Shown here piece after piece: positions 35,528-44,770 of a stretch of 64,000 bases of DNA. The DNA lies in the NCBI GenBank assembly GCA_035249905.1, contig DATFFT010000011.1, forward strand, positions 1 through 64,000, in the 5' to 3' direction. This DNA is from JAOUEA01 sp035249905 (GTDB taxonomy: Bacteria; Actinomycetota; UBA4738; HRBIN12). Positions within the stretch are counted from its first letter, which is position 1; the number at the start of each line of letters is the position of its first letter. Position numbers and translations under genes: made by a program. The notes beneath the pieces are model-generated. The model was not told where the DNA came from. It ran no database searches and was given only the letters and a program-made list of their open reading frames with translations.

Positions 35528-36027
35528 GTGCGCAGGAGTATGCGTTCGTGGTGCTCGCCGTGGTCGGGAGCCTCTCGGGGATCGCCGTTGTGACCTCGAC
35601 GAACGTCGTCCACGCCGCCCTCTACCTCGTCGTCGCGCTGCTTTCGGTTGCGGGCGTCTACCTGTTGCTCGGCGCCGAGTTCGTGGCATGGGTCCAGATC
35701 CTGATCTACGTGGGGGCGATCGTGATCCTGTTCCTGTTCGGCCTCATGCTCACGAAGGCCCCCATCGGACGCGACGCCCTCGACAACCAGCAACGGGGGG
35801 TCGGGGCGATCGTCGGCGTCGGGGTCTTCGCCGGGCTCGTCTTCCTGATCCAGGATGCGTTCCCGATGCAGGACGCCCAAGCCTTCGAACCCGCTCGCGG
35901 CACCACCGACGTCGTCGGCGATGCGATCTTCCGCAGCTACGTGCTGCCGTTCGAGGCGGTCTCGTTCCTGCTGCTGGCGGCGCTGATCGGGGCGATCGTG
36001 CTCGCGAGGAAGGACGACTCCACGTGA
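35524..36027 (+). CDS. nuoJ: NADH-quinone oxidoreductase subunit J (set 2)
   Basis: A 167-residue subunit with five helices, including VQILIYVGAIVILFLFGLML, the counterpart of the coupling helix. The Tyr-Val-Gly-Ala replaces Tyr-Ala-Gly-Ala of set 1. It overlaps nuoI and nuoK by four bases each. Confidence 0.94.
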   Translation: MSAQEYAFVVLAVVGSLSGIAVVTSTNVVHAALYLVVALLSVAGVYLLLGAEFVAWVQILIYVGAIVILFLFGLMLTKAPIGRDALDNQQRGVGAIVGVGVFAGLVFLIQDAFPMQDAQAFEPARGTTDVVGDAIFRSYVLPFEAVSFLLLAALIGAIVLARKDDST

Positions 36028-36326
36028 TCAGGTTGCCGCTCGTGCTGATGTTCTCGGCGCTGCTGTTCTCGGCGGGGGTCTACGGCGTGCTCGCCCGCCG
36101 GAACGCGATCATGGTGCTGATGGCCATCGAGCTGATGCTGAACGCCGTCAACGTGAACCTCGTCGCGTTCGCCGCGTCGCTGCAGCAGATGACCGGTCAG
36201 GTGTTCGCGTTGTTCGTGATCGCTGTCGCCGCCGCCGAGGTGGGGATCGGGCTCGCCATCGTGATCCTGCTCTTCCGCACGCGTGAATCGATCAACGTCG
36301 ACGAGGTGAACCTGCTCAAGTGGTGA
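36024..36326 (+). CDS. nuoK: NADH-quinone oxidoreductase subunit K (set 2)
   Basis: A 100-residue three-helix subunit. Both glutamates are present, in MAIELMLNAVNVNL and AAAEVGIGLAI. It overlaps the nuoL start by four bases, with two adjacent GTG codons at 36320 and 36323. Confidence 0.95.
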   Translation: MIRLPLVLMFSALLFSAGVYGVLARRNAIMVLMAIELMLNAVNVNLVAFAASLQQMTGQVFALFVIAVAAAEVGIGLAIVILLFRTRESINVDEVNLLKW

Positions 36327-38320
36327 ACGTGCTCGCCGCCGAGGGGGAGGTGGCCTTCGAGGCCACCACGAACGGGATCTGGTTCGTCGAGCACGCCTGG
36401 ATCGTGGTGCTGTTGCCGTTGGTCTCGGCCGCCCTGATCCTCTTCCTCGGCTCTCGCACCCCCGGCAAGGGGGCGGTCTACGGCATCGCCGCGGTGGGGG
36501 CGGCGTTCGTGTTCTCCATCGGTGTGCTGTGGCACTTCGTCGAAGGCGGAGGGCCGTTCGAGGGCAGCATCGACTGGTTCACGATCGGACCGCTCCATCT
36601 CGAGCTCGGCATCCTGGTCGACGGCCTGACCGGCGTCATGCTGGTGGTCGTGACCGCGGTCTCGCTGGCGGTGCACGTCTACTCGCTCGGCTACATGCAC
36701 GGCGACGAGCGGTTCACCTGGTTCTACGTGGTGCTCTCGCTGTTCACCGCAGCGATGCTCACGGTGGTCGTGTCGAACAACCTGATCCAGCTGCTCGTGG
36801 GCTGGGAGATCATGGGCATCTGTTCCTACCTGTTGATCGGCCACTGGTGGGAGGTCAAGGAGAACTCCGACGCCGCGATCAAGGCGTTCATCACCACGCG
36901 GGTGGGCGACGTCCCGTTCATGTTCGGCATCATCGCCCTGATCGCCGTCACGGGGTTCACGACGACGAACATCGGGGAGGTCTCGCACGAGCTCGGGCTC
37001 GGCGAGGTCTCGCCCTTGTTCGTATCGGTCGCGGCTCTCCTGCTGTTCGGTGGCACCGTCGGGAAGTCCGCTCAGTTCCCGCTGCACGTGTGGCTCCCCG
37101 ACGCGATGGCCGGCCCGACGCCGGTCTCGGCGCTGATCCACGCGGCGACCATGGTGGCCGCCGGCGTGTATTTGATCGGCCGCCTCTTCGAGGTCTTCCT
37201 GCTGGCCGACGAGTGGGTGCTCACCATCGTGAGCATCGTCGCGGCGATCACGGCGCTGGGGGCGGCACTGCTCGCGATCGTGCAGGACGACATCAAGCGC
37301 GTGCTCGCCTACTCGACACTCTCGCAGCTCGCGTACATGGTCGCCGGACTCTCGCTCGGCGAGCTCGGCCTCACGGCCGGGTTCTTCCATCTGTTCACGC
37401 ACGCCTTCTTCAAGGCGTTGCTGTTCCTGTGCGCCGGCTCGGTGATCCATGCCGTTCACTCGAACAACATGAGCGAGATGGGCGGTCTGAGGAGGTACAT
37501 GCCGATCACGTTCTGGACGATGCTGATCGGTTCGCTCGCGCTCGCCGGCATCATCCCGCTCGCTGGGTTCTGGTCGAAGGACGAGCTGTTGGTCGTGGCC
37601 CACGAGGAGCATGCGACCTGGCTGTTCGTCGTGTTCCTGGTGACGGCCGTGATCACCGCGTTCTACACGATGCGCATGGTGATGCTCACGTTCTTCGGGG
37701 AGTACGAGGGCGAGGCACACCCGCACGAGTCTCCGAGGACGATGACCGGTCCGCTGATCGCGCTCGCGGCGGCCACGATCGGCGTCGGCCTGCTCGGAGC
37801 CCCACAGCTCGACGCGGTCTTCGGGAAGTGGGTCTTCTTCGAGGAGATCCACGAGGCGGTCTTCATGCCGTGGATCGCGGTGCTGTCGACGGGGGGCGCG
37901 CTGCTCGGCCTCGCCTCCGGATACGTGCTCTATAGAGAGCGGAAGGCACGGGATCCGCTGCAAGCGCCGATGGGGCCAGCCTGGAACCTCCTGCAGAATC
38001 GGTACTACATCGACGAGCTCTACATGCGAGCGATCGTTCGGCCCGTTCGCGACACCTGGTCGGCGGGTGTGAACTGGTTCAACCAGGTCGTGCTCGACGG
38101 CATCGTCGACGGTGCCGCCGTCGTCACGAGGTGGGTCGCCCAGCTGGTCGCCTGGTTCGATCGGACCGTGATCGACGGCGCCGTCAACGGGGCCGGCGAG
38201 GTCGCCGGACGCACGGGCAACGCCCTGAGGTACCTGCAATCCGGCAACGTGCAGTGGTATGCCGTCGGGCTGTTCGTCGGCGTGATCGCGTTGGCCGTCG
38301 TGTTCATCCGAGCCGTCTGA
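36323..38320 (+). CDS. nuoL: NADH-quinone oxidoreductase subunit L (set 2)
   Basis: A 665-residue antiporter-like subunit, about 40 residues longer than set 1 NuoL. Key residues are kept: Glu in GWEIMGICSYLLIGHWW, Lys in GKSAQFPLHVWLPDAMAGP, His in SALIHAATMVAAG and Lys in FWSKDELL. It appears fully able to move protons by these criteria. The start is GTG 36323 or 36320. Confidence 0.96.
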   Translation: MNVLAAEGEVAFEATTNGIWFVEHAWIVVLLPLVSAALILFLGSRTPGKGAVYGIAAVGAAFVFSIGVLWHFVEGGGPFEGSIDWFTIGPLHLELGILVDGLTGVMLVVVTAVSLAVHVYSLGYMHGDERFTWFYVVLSLFTAAMLTVVVSNNLIQLLVGWEIMGICSYLLIGHWWEVKENSDAAIKAFITTRVGDVPFMFGIIALIAVTGFTTTNIGEVSHELGLGEVSPLFVSVAALLLFGGTVGKSAQFPLHVWLPDAMAGPTPVSALIHAATMVAAGVYLIGRLFEVFLLADEWVLTIVSIVAAITALGAALLAIVQDDIKRVLAYSTLSQLAYMVAGLSLGELGLTAGFFHLFTHAFFKALLFLCAGSVIHAVHSNNMSEMGGLRRYMPITFWTMLIGSLALAGIIPLAGFWSKDELLVVAHEEHATWLFVVFLVTAVITAFYTMRMVMLTFFGEYEGEAHPHESPRTMTGPLIALAAATIGVGLLGAPQLDAVFGKWVFFEEIHEAVFMPWIAVLSTGGALLGLASGYVLYRERKARDPLQAPMGPAWNLLQNRYYIDELYMRAIVRPVRDTWSAGVNWFNQVVLDGIVDGAAVVTRWVAQLVAWFDRTVIDGAVNGAGEVAGRTGNALRYLQSGNVQWYAVGLFVGVIALAVVFIRAV

Positions 38321-38339
38321 GAGGAAGCGTGGAGGCCAC

Positions 38340-39875
38340 ATGACCTGGGAGAACTCGGCCATCACGATCGCGACCCTCCTGCCCGTCGTGGGCGCGATCG
38401 TGATCGCCCTGATGCCGAAGTCGAGGGAACGCGAGATCCGAGGCATGGGCATCGTGGTCTCGGGGGCGGCGCTCGCGCTCGCGATCGCGATCGCGATCGG
38501 ATTCGACTACGGCACCGACGGGCTGCAGTACGAGCTCGACCTGGACTGGATCGGCACGATCGGGGTGCGCTTCCACGTGGGCATCGACGGCATCTCACTG
38601 CCGCTGTACGTGCTGACGTTCCTGCTCACGTTCCTCTGCGCGATCTACACGTGGCGCTTCGTGCCCGACCCCGGCCGCACCCGGGGGTTCCTGGCGCTGA
38701 TGCTGCTGCTCGAGACCGGCATGGCCGGCACCTTCATCGCCTTCGACCTGATCCTGTTCTTCGTGTTCTGGGAGCTGGTCCTGGTGCCGATGTACTTCCT
38801 GATCGCGATCTGGGGCTCCGCCAACCGCGAGTACGCCTCGATCAAGTTCTTCCTCTACACGCTGTTCGGCTCGATCTTCATGCTGCTGGGCTTCCTCGCG
38901 ATGTACTTCCAGGGGCCTGATCCGCACACGTTCGACATGGTGGTGCTCCGCGACTTCGGCGCCGGAGGCGGGTTCGGCCAGACGTTCCAGCTGGTCGTCT
39001 TCGGCGGGGTGGCGCTCGGGTTCGCGGTGAAGGTGCCGATGTGGCCGTTCCACACGTGGCTGCCCGACGCGCACACCGAGGCCCCGACGATCGGCTCGGT
39101 CCTGCTGGCGGGCATCATGCTGAAGATGGGCACCTACGGGTTCATCCGCATCGCGATCCCGTTCCTGCCCTACGGCGCCGAGAAGTACGCGCCGTGGATC
39201 GGCGCGCTCGCCGCGATCGCGATCGTCTACGCCGCGCTCGCATGCCTCGCCCAGAAGGACCTGAAGCGGCTGATCGCGTTCTCCTCGGTCGGCCACATGG
39301 GGTTCGTGATGCTCGGCATCGCCACGCTGACCGAGATCGGCATCCAGGCGGCGATCTTCGGCATGGTGGCCCACGGCGTGATCACCGGCATGCTGTTCTT
39401 CTGCGTCGGGTCGATCTACGACCGGTACCACACGCGCGAGATCGCCAGGATCGGCGGCGGCATGATGCAGACGATGCCGAAGCTCGGCGGCGTGTTCGCG
39501 TTCGTCGCGATCGCCTCGCTCGGACTGCCGGGCCTGGCCGGGTTCTGGGGCGAGATCATGGCGCTGCTCAGCTCGTTCAGCCCCAGCGAGGTGTTCCTGG
39601 CCGATCAGGTCGGCCTGTTCCGCCTGTACATGGTGATGGGCGGCATCGGCACGGTGCTCACGGCCGGCTACTTCCTGTGGATGCTGCAGCGCGTGAACAT
39701 GGGCACCCTGCCCGATCAGTGGCGACAGGCCGGCCTGCGCGACGTGCTCGCCGTCGAGTGGGTCTCGTGGCTTCCGCTGTTGGCGCTGATCCTCGTGCTC
39801 GGCCTCTATCCGAGGCTGGTGTTCGGGGTCACCGACGATGCCGTGGGCGGCTTGATGCGCCTGCTGGGGAGCTAG
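38340..39875 (+). CDS. nuoM: NADH-quinone oxidoreductase subunit M (set 2)
   Basis: A 511-residue antiporter-like subunit. Functional residues are Glu in FWELVLVPMYFLIAIWG, Lys and His in AVKVPMWPFHTWLPDAHTEAP, Lys in AGIMLKMGTYG and Glu in AGFWGEIMALLS, all conserved. An insert with Gly/Phe near FGAGGGFGQTFQ is absent from set 1. The start ATG follows a GAGGAAG site. Confidence 0.96.
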   Translation: MTWENSAITIATLLPVVGAIVIALMPKSREREIRGMGIVVSGAALALAIAIAIGFDYGTDGLQYELDLDWIGTIGVRFHVGIDGISLPLYVLTFLLTFLCAIYTWRFVPDPGRTRGFLALMLLLETGMAGTFIAFDLILFFVFWELVLVPMYFLIAIWGSANREYASIKFFLYTLFGSIFMLLGFLAMYFQGPDPHTFDMVVLRDFGAGGGFGQTFQLVVFGGVALGFAVKVPMWPFHTWLPDAHTEAPTIGSVLLAGIMLKMGTYGFIRIAIPFLPYGAEKYAPWIGALAAIAIVYAALACLAQKDLKRLIAFSSVGHMGFVMLGIATLTEIGIQAAIFGMVAHGVITGMLFFCVGSIYDRYHTREIARIGGGMMQTMPKLGGVFAFVAIASLGLPGLAGFWGEIMALLSSFSPSEVFLADQVGLFRLYMVMGGIGTVLTAGYFLWMLQRVNMGTLPDQWRQAGLRDVLAVEWVSWLPLLALILVLGLYPRLVFGVTDDAVGGLMRLLGS

Positions 39876-39884
39876 AGCCACCCG

Positions 39885-41357
39885 ATGGACGTCGACTACC
39901 ACGCCCTGCTGCCGGAGTTCATCCTCGCGGGCACGGTCCTGCTCGTGCTCGTCGTCGACGTCTTCCTGCCCGAACGCACGAAGTGGTTCGCGATGCCGCT
40001 GGGCCTCGTCGGCGTCGTGGCCTCGCTGGTGGCCGTCGCCACGCTGATCGGGGCCGGCACCCGGGTGAGCTTCGGCGGCACCTACGTCGTCGACGAGTTC
40101 GCGCTCCTGTTCAAGGGCTTCTTCCTGGTCACCGCGGTCGTCGTGCTCTCGGTCTCGCTCCGTTACTTCCGGGAAGGCGGCTTCTACCAGGGGGAGTACT
40201 ACTTCCTGCTGCTGACCTCGTTCCTCGGGTGCGTGATGATGCCGAGCTCGCGCGACCTGCTGCTGCTGTTCATCGCGCTCGAGCTCGTGTCGGCGCCGGG
40301 GTTCCTGATGGCCGCGTTCCGCAAGGGCGACGTGAAGTCGAACGAGGCCGGGGTGAAGTTCTTCATCATCGGCGTGCTCTCGACCGCCGTGATGCTGTTC
40401 GGCATGAGCCTGATCTACGGCGTGACCGGCGGCGAGACCCAGCTCGCCGAGATCGCGTCGGCGCTCGCCGACGTTCCCGGTGAGCTGCAGACCCTGACGT
40501 TCGCGGCGATCCTGTTCGTCGTCGTGGGTTTCGCGTTCAAGGTCTCCGCGTTCCCTTTCCAGTTCTGGGCTCCCGACACGTACGAGGGATCGCCGGTGCC
40601 GGTGGCGGCGTTCCTGGCCGTCGCCTCGGCCGTCGCGGGCTTCGCCGGCCTGTTGCAGCTGATGTTCGTGGCCTTCGCGGAGCAGCACGAATTCTGGGTG
40701 CCGATCTTCGCGTTCCTGTCGGTCGCGACGATGTCCGTGGGGAACTTCGTGGCGCTGCGCCAGACGCAGATGGTGCGGCTGCTCGCGTACTCGGGCATCG
40801 CGCAGTCGGGCTACATCCTCATGACGTTCGCGCTCGTGACCGACGACGCGGCGTCGAACCGCACGGCCTTCGCGGCGGGGGTCGCCTACATCTTGATCTA
40901 CGGCATCATGAACCTCGGCGCGTTCGCCGCCACGGTCGCCGTCTCGAGGCGCCACCCGGCGCTGCAGCTCGCCGACTTCGCCGGGCTGCGCGAGACCGCG
41001 CCCGTGATCGCCGTGGGCATGGCGGTGTTCATGATCTCGCTCGCCGGCGTGCCGCCGACCGGCGGGTTCTGGGGGAAGCTGCTGATCTTCCAGGCCGCGA
41101 TCGAGCGCGGCGGGGGGCTCGGGCCGGCGCTCGCCGTCGTGATGCTCGTGAACTCGGTCGTGAGCGTCTTCTACTACCTGCTGGTGCCCCGGCAGATGTT
41201 CCTCCGGGAAGCGGCGGATCGCTCGCGGCTTCGTGTGCCCGCCCTCGTGACCGTCGTCGTGGGCGCGGCGACGATCGCGCTCGTGGGCATCTTCGTGCTG
41301 CCGAACCCGGTGGCGCGGCTCGCCGAGATCTCGTCGTTGGTCGGCCTCGGGCCCTGA
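39885..41357 (+). CDS. nuoN: NADH-quinone oxidoreductase subunit N (set 2), lacking a key lysine
   Basis: A 490-residue antiporter-like subunit. The Glu in FIALELVSAPGFLM, the Lys in FKVSAFPFQFW and the Lys in GFWGKLLIFQ are present. However, the His normally in PFHxW is Gln (PFQFW), and the transmembrane lysine seen in set 1 as SAATKVAVF is lost (AVASAVAGF). This lysine is the counterpart of Lys247 in E. coli NuoN, important for activity. So this subunit's proton channel may be modified or closed. Confidence 0.95.
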   Translation: MDVDYHALLPEFILAGTVLLVLVVDVFLPERTKWFAMPLGLVGVVASLVAVATLIGAGTRVSFGGTYVVDEFALLFKGFFLVTAVVVLSVSLRYFREGGFYQGEYYFLLLTSFLGCVMMPSSRDLLLLFIALELVSAPGFLMAAFRKGDVKSNEAGVKFFIIGVLSTAVMLFGMSLIYGVTGGETQLAEIASALADVPGELQTLTFAAILFVVVGFAFKVSAFPFQFWAPDTYEGSPVPVAAFLAVASAVAGFAGLLQLMFVAFAEQHEFWVPIFAFLSVATMSVGNFVALRQTQMVRLLAYSGIAQSGYILMTFALVTDDAASNRTAFAAGVAYILIYGIMNLGAFAATVAVSRRHPALQLADFAGLRETAPVIAVGMAVFMISLAGVPPTGGFWGKLLIFQAAIERGGGLGPALAVVMLVNSVVSVFYYLLVPRQMFLREAADRSRLRVPALVTVVVGAATIALVGIFVLPNPVARLAEISSLVGLGP

Positions 41358-41426
41358 CGCACCGCTGGATCGGGATCCGACCCCTCGTATCGACCTGCCT
41401 GTGGCACCATTGGTCTCGAAGGAGTG

Positions 41427-42317
41427 ATGACGTTGACACCTGGGATCAACCGCGCCAAGACATGGGTGCTGATCGCCGGACTGCTCGGGCTGTTCCTGCT
41501 GGTCGGATATCTGATCGGCGGGCGAGCGGGCATGACGGTCGCGCTCGTGCTCGGCCTCGTGTTCAACTTCGCGATGTACTGGTGGTCCGGCTCGATCGCG
41601 GTGCGCTCGACGCGTTCGCGCGAGGTGAGCGAGCAGGAGTACCCGCAGCTCTACCGCATCGTGCGGGAGCTGACGCAGGCCGAGGGCATGCCGATGCCCG
41701 GCATCTACGTCTCGGAGATGCAGCAGCCCAACGCGTTCGCGACAGGGCGGAACCCACAGAACGCGAAGGTCGCGGTGACGCAGGGCATCCTGCAGATCCT
41801 CGAGGAGCGAGAGCTGCGGGGCGTTCTCGCCCACGAGCTGAGCCACGTGGCGAACCGCGACATCCTGGTGGCCTCGATCGCAGCCGCGATCGGCACGTCG
41901 ATCAGCTACCTCGCGATGATGGCCTTCTGGTTCGGGGGAGACGACGAGGGCGGCGGGAACCCGATCGTGATGCTCGTGGCGTGGATCCTCGCGCCGATCG
42001 CCGCCGGCCTGATCCAGATGGCGGTCTCTCGCTCCCGCGAGTACCAGGCCGACGAGTCCGGCGCCTTCCTCTCCCGCGACCCGCAGGCGCTCGCGAGCGC
42101 GCTGCAGAAGCTCGAGCAGACGAGCCGGCGGGTCCCGCCGCCGCACTCGCTGCAACCGGGCGAAGCGCACCTGTTCATCGTGAACCCGCTGGCCGCGCTG
42201 AAGGGCAGGGGCGTCATGAGCCTGTTCAGGACGCACCCCCCGACCGAGGAACGGGTGGCCCGGCTGATGGCCGTGCAGGACGAGATCCTTCGACGGCAGG
42301 GCCCGATCGGCCGGTAG
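41427..42317 (+). CDS. htpX: HtpX-like M48 membrane metalloprotease
   Basis: A 296-residue zinc protease for quality control of membrane proteins. Two N-terminal helices (WVLIAGLLGLFLLVGYLIGG and TVALVLGLVFNFAMYWW) are followed by the active site HELSH at 136-140 and, after two more helices, the zinc-binding Glu in REYQADESGAF. The start is uncertain among GTG 41424, ATG 41427 and TTG 41433; AAGGAG at 41419-41424 best fits the TTG by spacing. It follows nuoN of set 2 by about 70 bases, the same neighbour as, from memory, in Streptomyces. Confidence 0.92.
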   Translation: MTLTPGINRAKTWVLIAGLLGLFLLVGYLIGGRAGMTVALVLGLVFNFAMYWWSGSIAVRSTRSREVSEQEYPQLYRIVRELTQAEGMPMPGIYVSEMQQPNAFATGRNPQNAKVAVTQGILQILEERELRGVLAHELSHVANRDILVASIAAAIGTSISYLAMMAFWFGGDDEGGGNPIVMLVAWILAPIAAGLIQMAVSRSREYQADESGAFLSRDPQALASALQKLEQTSRRVPPPHSLQPGEAHLFIVNPLAALKGRGVMSLFRTHPPTEERVARLMAVQDEILRRQGPIGR

Positions 42318-42378
42318 CGACGACCGGCGGGCGGCCGCGGGGTGCGTCTGGCGTGTGCCTGAGCCGGGGACCGACGCC

Positions 42379-43092
42379 GTGAGCGAGAGACCGCCGGCGG
42401 GGTCTCCGATCGCGATCCTCTTCGACGTCGACGGGACGCTCATCGTCACCGGCGGCGCCGGAACCCGAAGCTGGCGCTGGGCGTTCGAGCAGCTCCACGG
42501 GATCCCCGCCGACATCGGCGAGTTCTCGGAGGCCGGCATGACCGATCCCGTCGTCGCCCGGAGAACCTTCCGGAGCGTCATCGGGCGCGAGCCGGATCCG
42601 CGGGAGATGGCGCGACTCCTCGCCGCCTACCTCGAACGGCTCCCAGAGGAAGTCGAGAGCTCCGAGTCCTACCAGGTGCTCCCGGGAGCCGAGGATCTCC
42701 TCCGCCGCCTCTGCGAGGGGGGACTGCTCCTGGGGATCGTGACCGGAGCTCTGGAGGCGGCGGCGCACATCAAGCTCGCGCGCGCCCGGCTCAACCGGTT
42801 CTTCCCGTTCGGCGGATACGGGTCCGACTCCGACGACCGGACCGAGCTCACCCGCCGAGCGATCGAGCGCGCGGGCTCGATCCTCGGGCGGACGCTTGCC
42901 CCCGCGCGCATGTACGTCGTCGGCGACACGCCGAAGGACATCGACGCCGCCCGAGGCGTGGGTGCCGTGGCCGTCGGGGTGGCCTCGGGGCACTACTCGA
43001 TGGAGGCTCTGAGCCGGGCACGCGCGGACATCGTCCTGCCGTCGCTGCGGGATCCGATGCCTGGGCTCGAGTGGGCGTCGAGGAAGGGCTAA
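42379..43092 (+). CDS. HAD-superfamily phosphatase (phosphoglycolate phosphatase-like)
   Basis: A 237-residue hydrolase. Motif I is LFDVDGTLIVTGG with the nucleophile Asp, motif II is GIVTGA, and motif IV is YVVGDTPKDIDAARG. A helical cap of subtype C1 lies between motifs I and II. It resembles phosphoglycolate phosphatase or beta-phosphoglucomutase relatives, but the substrate cannot be told. The GTG start has GGGGA 8 bases upstream. Its last four bases overlap the convergent reductase gene. Confidence 0.85.
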   Translation: MSERPPAGSPIAILFDVDGTLIVTGGAGTRSWRWAFEQLHGIPADIGEFSEAGMTDPVVARRTFRSVIGREPDPREMARLLAAYLERLPEEVESSESYQVLPGAEDLLRRLCEGGLLLGIVTGALEAAAHIKLARARLNRFFPFGGYGSDSDDRTELTRRAIERAGSILGRTLAPARMYVVGDTPKDIDAARGVGAVAVGVASGHYSMEALSRARADIVLPSLRDPMPGLEWASRKG

Positions 43093-43892
43093 CCGATGGC
43101 GTACCTCAGGAAGAGATGAGATCCGTGCCTGCGGACGCTCAGAAGATCCCCGGAGATGGATCGAGACGGCAGAAGCTCGGCTCCCTCGACGAGCCCCGGT
43201 CGGCCGCCGACATCGGAACGCCCGGCGAGGATCGGCGACAGCGTGAGGAAGAGCTCGTCGAGGAGGTCCGTCTGGAGCAGGCCGCCGATCACCGAGGGGC
43301 CACCTTCCGAAAGCACGATGCGATGGCCCTCACTCCGGATGGCGGCGACAGCATCGACCGGATCGATCGATGGGCCGTCCCCCAACGCGACAGCGGTCGA
43401 CGACCCGGGGAGTCGACCCTCCAGCTGCGTCGCGCCATAGCGCGTCGTCAGGATCAGAGCCCCCGACTCCAGCGCCGGGTGATGAGGGTTCACCTCACCG
43501 CGTGCGGTGAGCAGGACCAGGCGGGGCTCGTCTGCGCGTCCCAGATGGTTCCGGAGCTCGGCGAACTCGATCGCCGCGCCAGGATAGATGAACGTCGGTG
43601 TCCACAGCGAATCGGGCGCGGCCCGTAACGTGCCCGCCCCGATGAGGACGGCGTCGGCGCAGGCTCGGAGCAGGCCCATCACGTAACGATCGGCCTCGCT
43701 TCGCCCGCTGATCATCTGGCTGGAGTGATCCTGGCCCTCGATCGCAACCACCCCGTCGAGGGAGGCGACGAAGTTCGCGTACAAACATGGGGCTTCGAAC
43801 CCCAGGCTTCCCCCGTAGAACCGCTCCAGATCGTTGGGGAGGTCGTAGGAGGGCAAGCCCCGCCCCTCGAACACCAGATCCATCGGGACCAT
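43089..43892 (-). CDS. RibD C-terminal-domain / dihydrofolate-reductase-like reductase
   Basis: A 267-residue protein of the RibD-C family, NADPH-dependent reductases of pyrimidine or pterin intermediates. Seen features: LYANFVASLDGVVA (substrate strand), IGAGTLRAAPDSLW, the Gly-rich LSEGGPSVIGGLL binding NADPH phosphate, and LDELFLTLSPILAGR. There is no N-terminal deaminase domain, so it is not full RibD. It starts 13 bases after the GTP cyclohydrolase gene in the same direction, so the pair probably forms one unit in folate, riboflavin or pterin metabolism. Confidence 0.85.
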   Translation of the reverse strand: MVPMDLVFEGRGLPSYDLPNDLERFYGGSLGFEAPCLYANFVASLDGVVAIEGQDHSSQMISGRSEADRYVMGLLRACADAVLIGAGTLRAAPDSLWTPTFIYPGAAIEFAELRNHLGRADEPRLVLLTARGEVNPHHPALESGALILTTRYGATQLEGRLPGSSTAVALGDGPSIDPVDAVAAIRSEGHRIVLSEGGPSVIGGLLQTDLLDELFLTLSPILAGRSDVGGRPGLVEGAELLPSRSISGDLLSVRRHGSHLFLRYAIG

Positions 43893-43905
43893 GGCGGGTC
43901 AACCC

Positions 43906-44595
43906 CTACCGAGGGCGGGTCACGGCGTGCAAGAACGCCTGACGGAGCTCAGGGTCCTCTTCGTACGTACCTCGCCAGAAGGACGTCCACGTGCTGGACT
44001 GCTCCTCGCGGACCCCACGCATCTGGGTGCACAGGTGCGTGGCCTGCAGATGCACGGCCACCCCGTGGGGGTGAAGGACCTCGACGAGCGTGTCGGCGAC
44101 CTGCTGCCCGATGCGCTCTTGGACGGTGAACCGTCGCGCGAACAGCCGAACGAGCCTGGTCATCTTCGAGATCCCGATGATCTGTTCGTGGGCGATGTAG
44201 CCGATGTGGGCGGAACCGTGGAACGGCAGGGCATGATGCTCGCACAACGCGAAGAACGATATGGGTCCCTCGATGACCTGGCTGATCCGGCAATCCGGCC
44301 CTCCTCGGCATTCCGTCGGAAACGCGGTCAGCAGCTTGGGGTCCCCTTCGTATCCCGACGTCGAATCGAACAGGGCCTTCAGGAAGCGTCGAGGCGTGTC
44401 CCTGGTAGCCGGGGTATCGAGGTCCATGCCGAACGTCGAGAAGATCTCGGCCAAGTAGCTCTCGAACCGCTCCTGCAGTCCGGGGTCGAGGTCCCGCGGA
44501 ACGACACCCTCCCAAGGCGTCGCTTCTTCGGGATCACCCTCCCGGATCGCGGTCCGGGGGCCTTGAGCCGAGGTGGATCCTGGCTGATCGATCAT
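43906..44595 (-). CDS. folE: GTP cyclohydrolase I
   Basis: A 229-residue enzyme converting GTP to dihydroneopterin triphosphate, first step to tetrahydrofolate and other pterins. Signatures: FALCEHHALPFHGSAHIGYI (zinc Cys and His), LVRLFARRFTVQERIGQQVA, and ATHLCTQMRGV with the second zinc Cys. The start ATG 44595 follows TAGGAG at 9 bases. A 45-residue Pro/Glu-rich N-terminal extension precedes the catalytic fold. The operon partner is the RibD-C-like reductase; a TAGTCT -10-like box lies about 80 bases upstream. Confidence 0.94.
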   Translation of the reverse strand: MIDQPGSTSAQGPRTAIREGDPEEATPWEGVVPRDLDPGLQERFESYLAEIFSTFGMDLDTPATRDTPRRFLKALFDSTSGYEGDPKLLTAFPTECRGGPDCRISQVIEGPISFFALCEHHALPFHGSAHIGYIAHEQIIGISKMTRLVRLFARRFTVQERIGQQVADTLVEVLHPHGVAVHLQATHLCTQMRGVREEQSSTWTSFWRGTYEEDPELRQAFLHAVTRPR

Positions 44596-44770
44596 CGCTC
44601 GTACTCCTATCCGCTCGATCACGCTATCGAGGCGGCCCTGATGCCGCCTGCTTCTCGCACGTCGCGAGCACGTGCAGACTAGGTCGCCCGCTTCGCGTCC
44701 GCATCCGCGCCGTCGGGTGAGCGCCTCTCGAGGAAGAGGGGTCACGTCGGTTCCGGCCGAGACGCAGGTG

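Noticed and set aside
38595..42581. A 1328-codon open frame on the minus strand opposite nuoM2, nuoN2, htpX and the HAD gene
   Set aside because: It is rich in Arg, Glu, His, Asp and Gln with no domain sense, and covers four well-recognised genes on the plus strand. Such long antisense frames are typical of GC-rich DNA.
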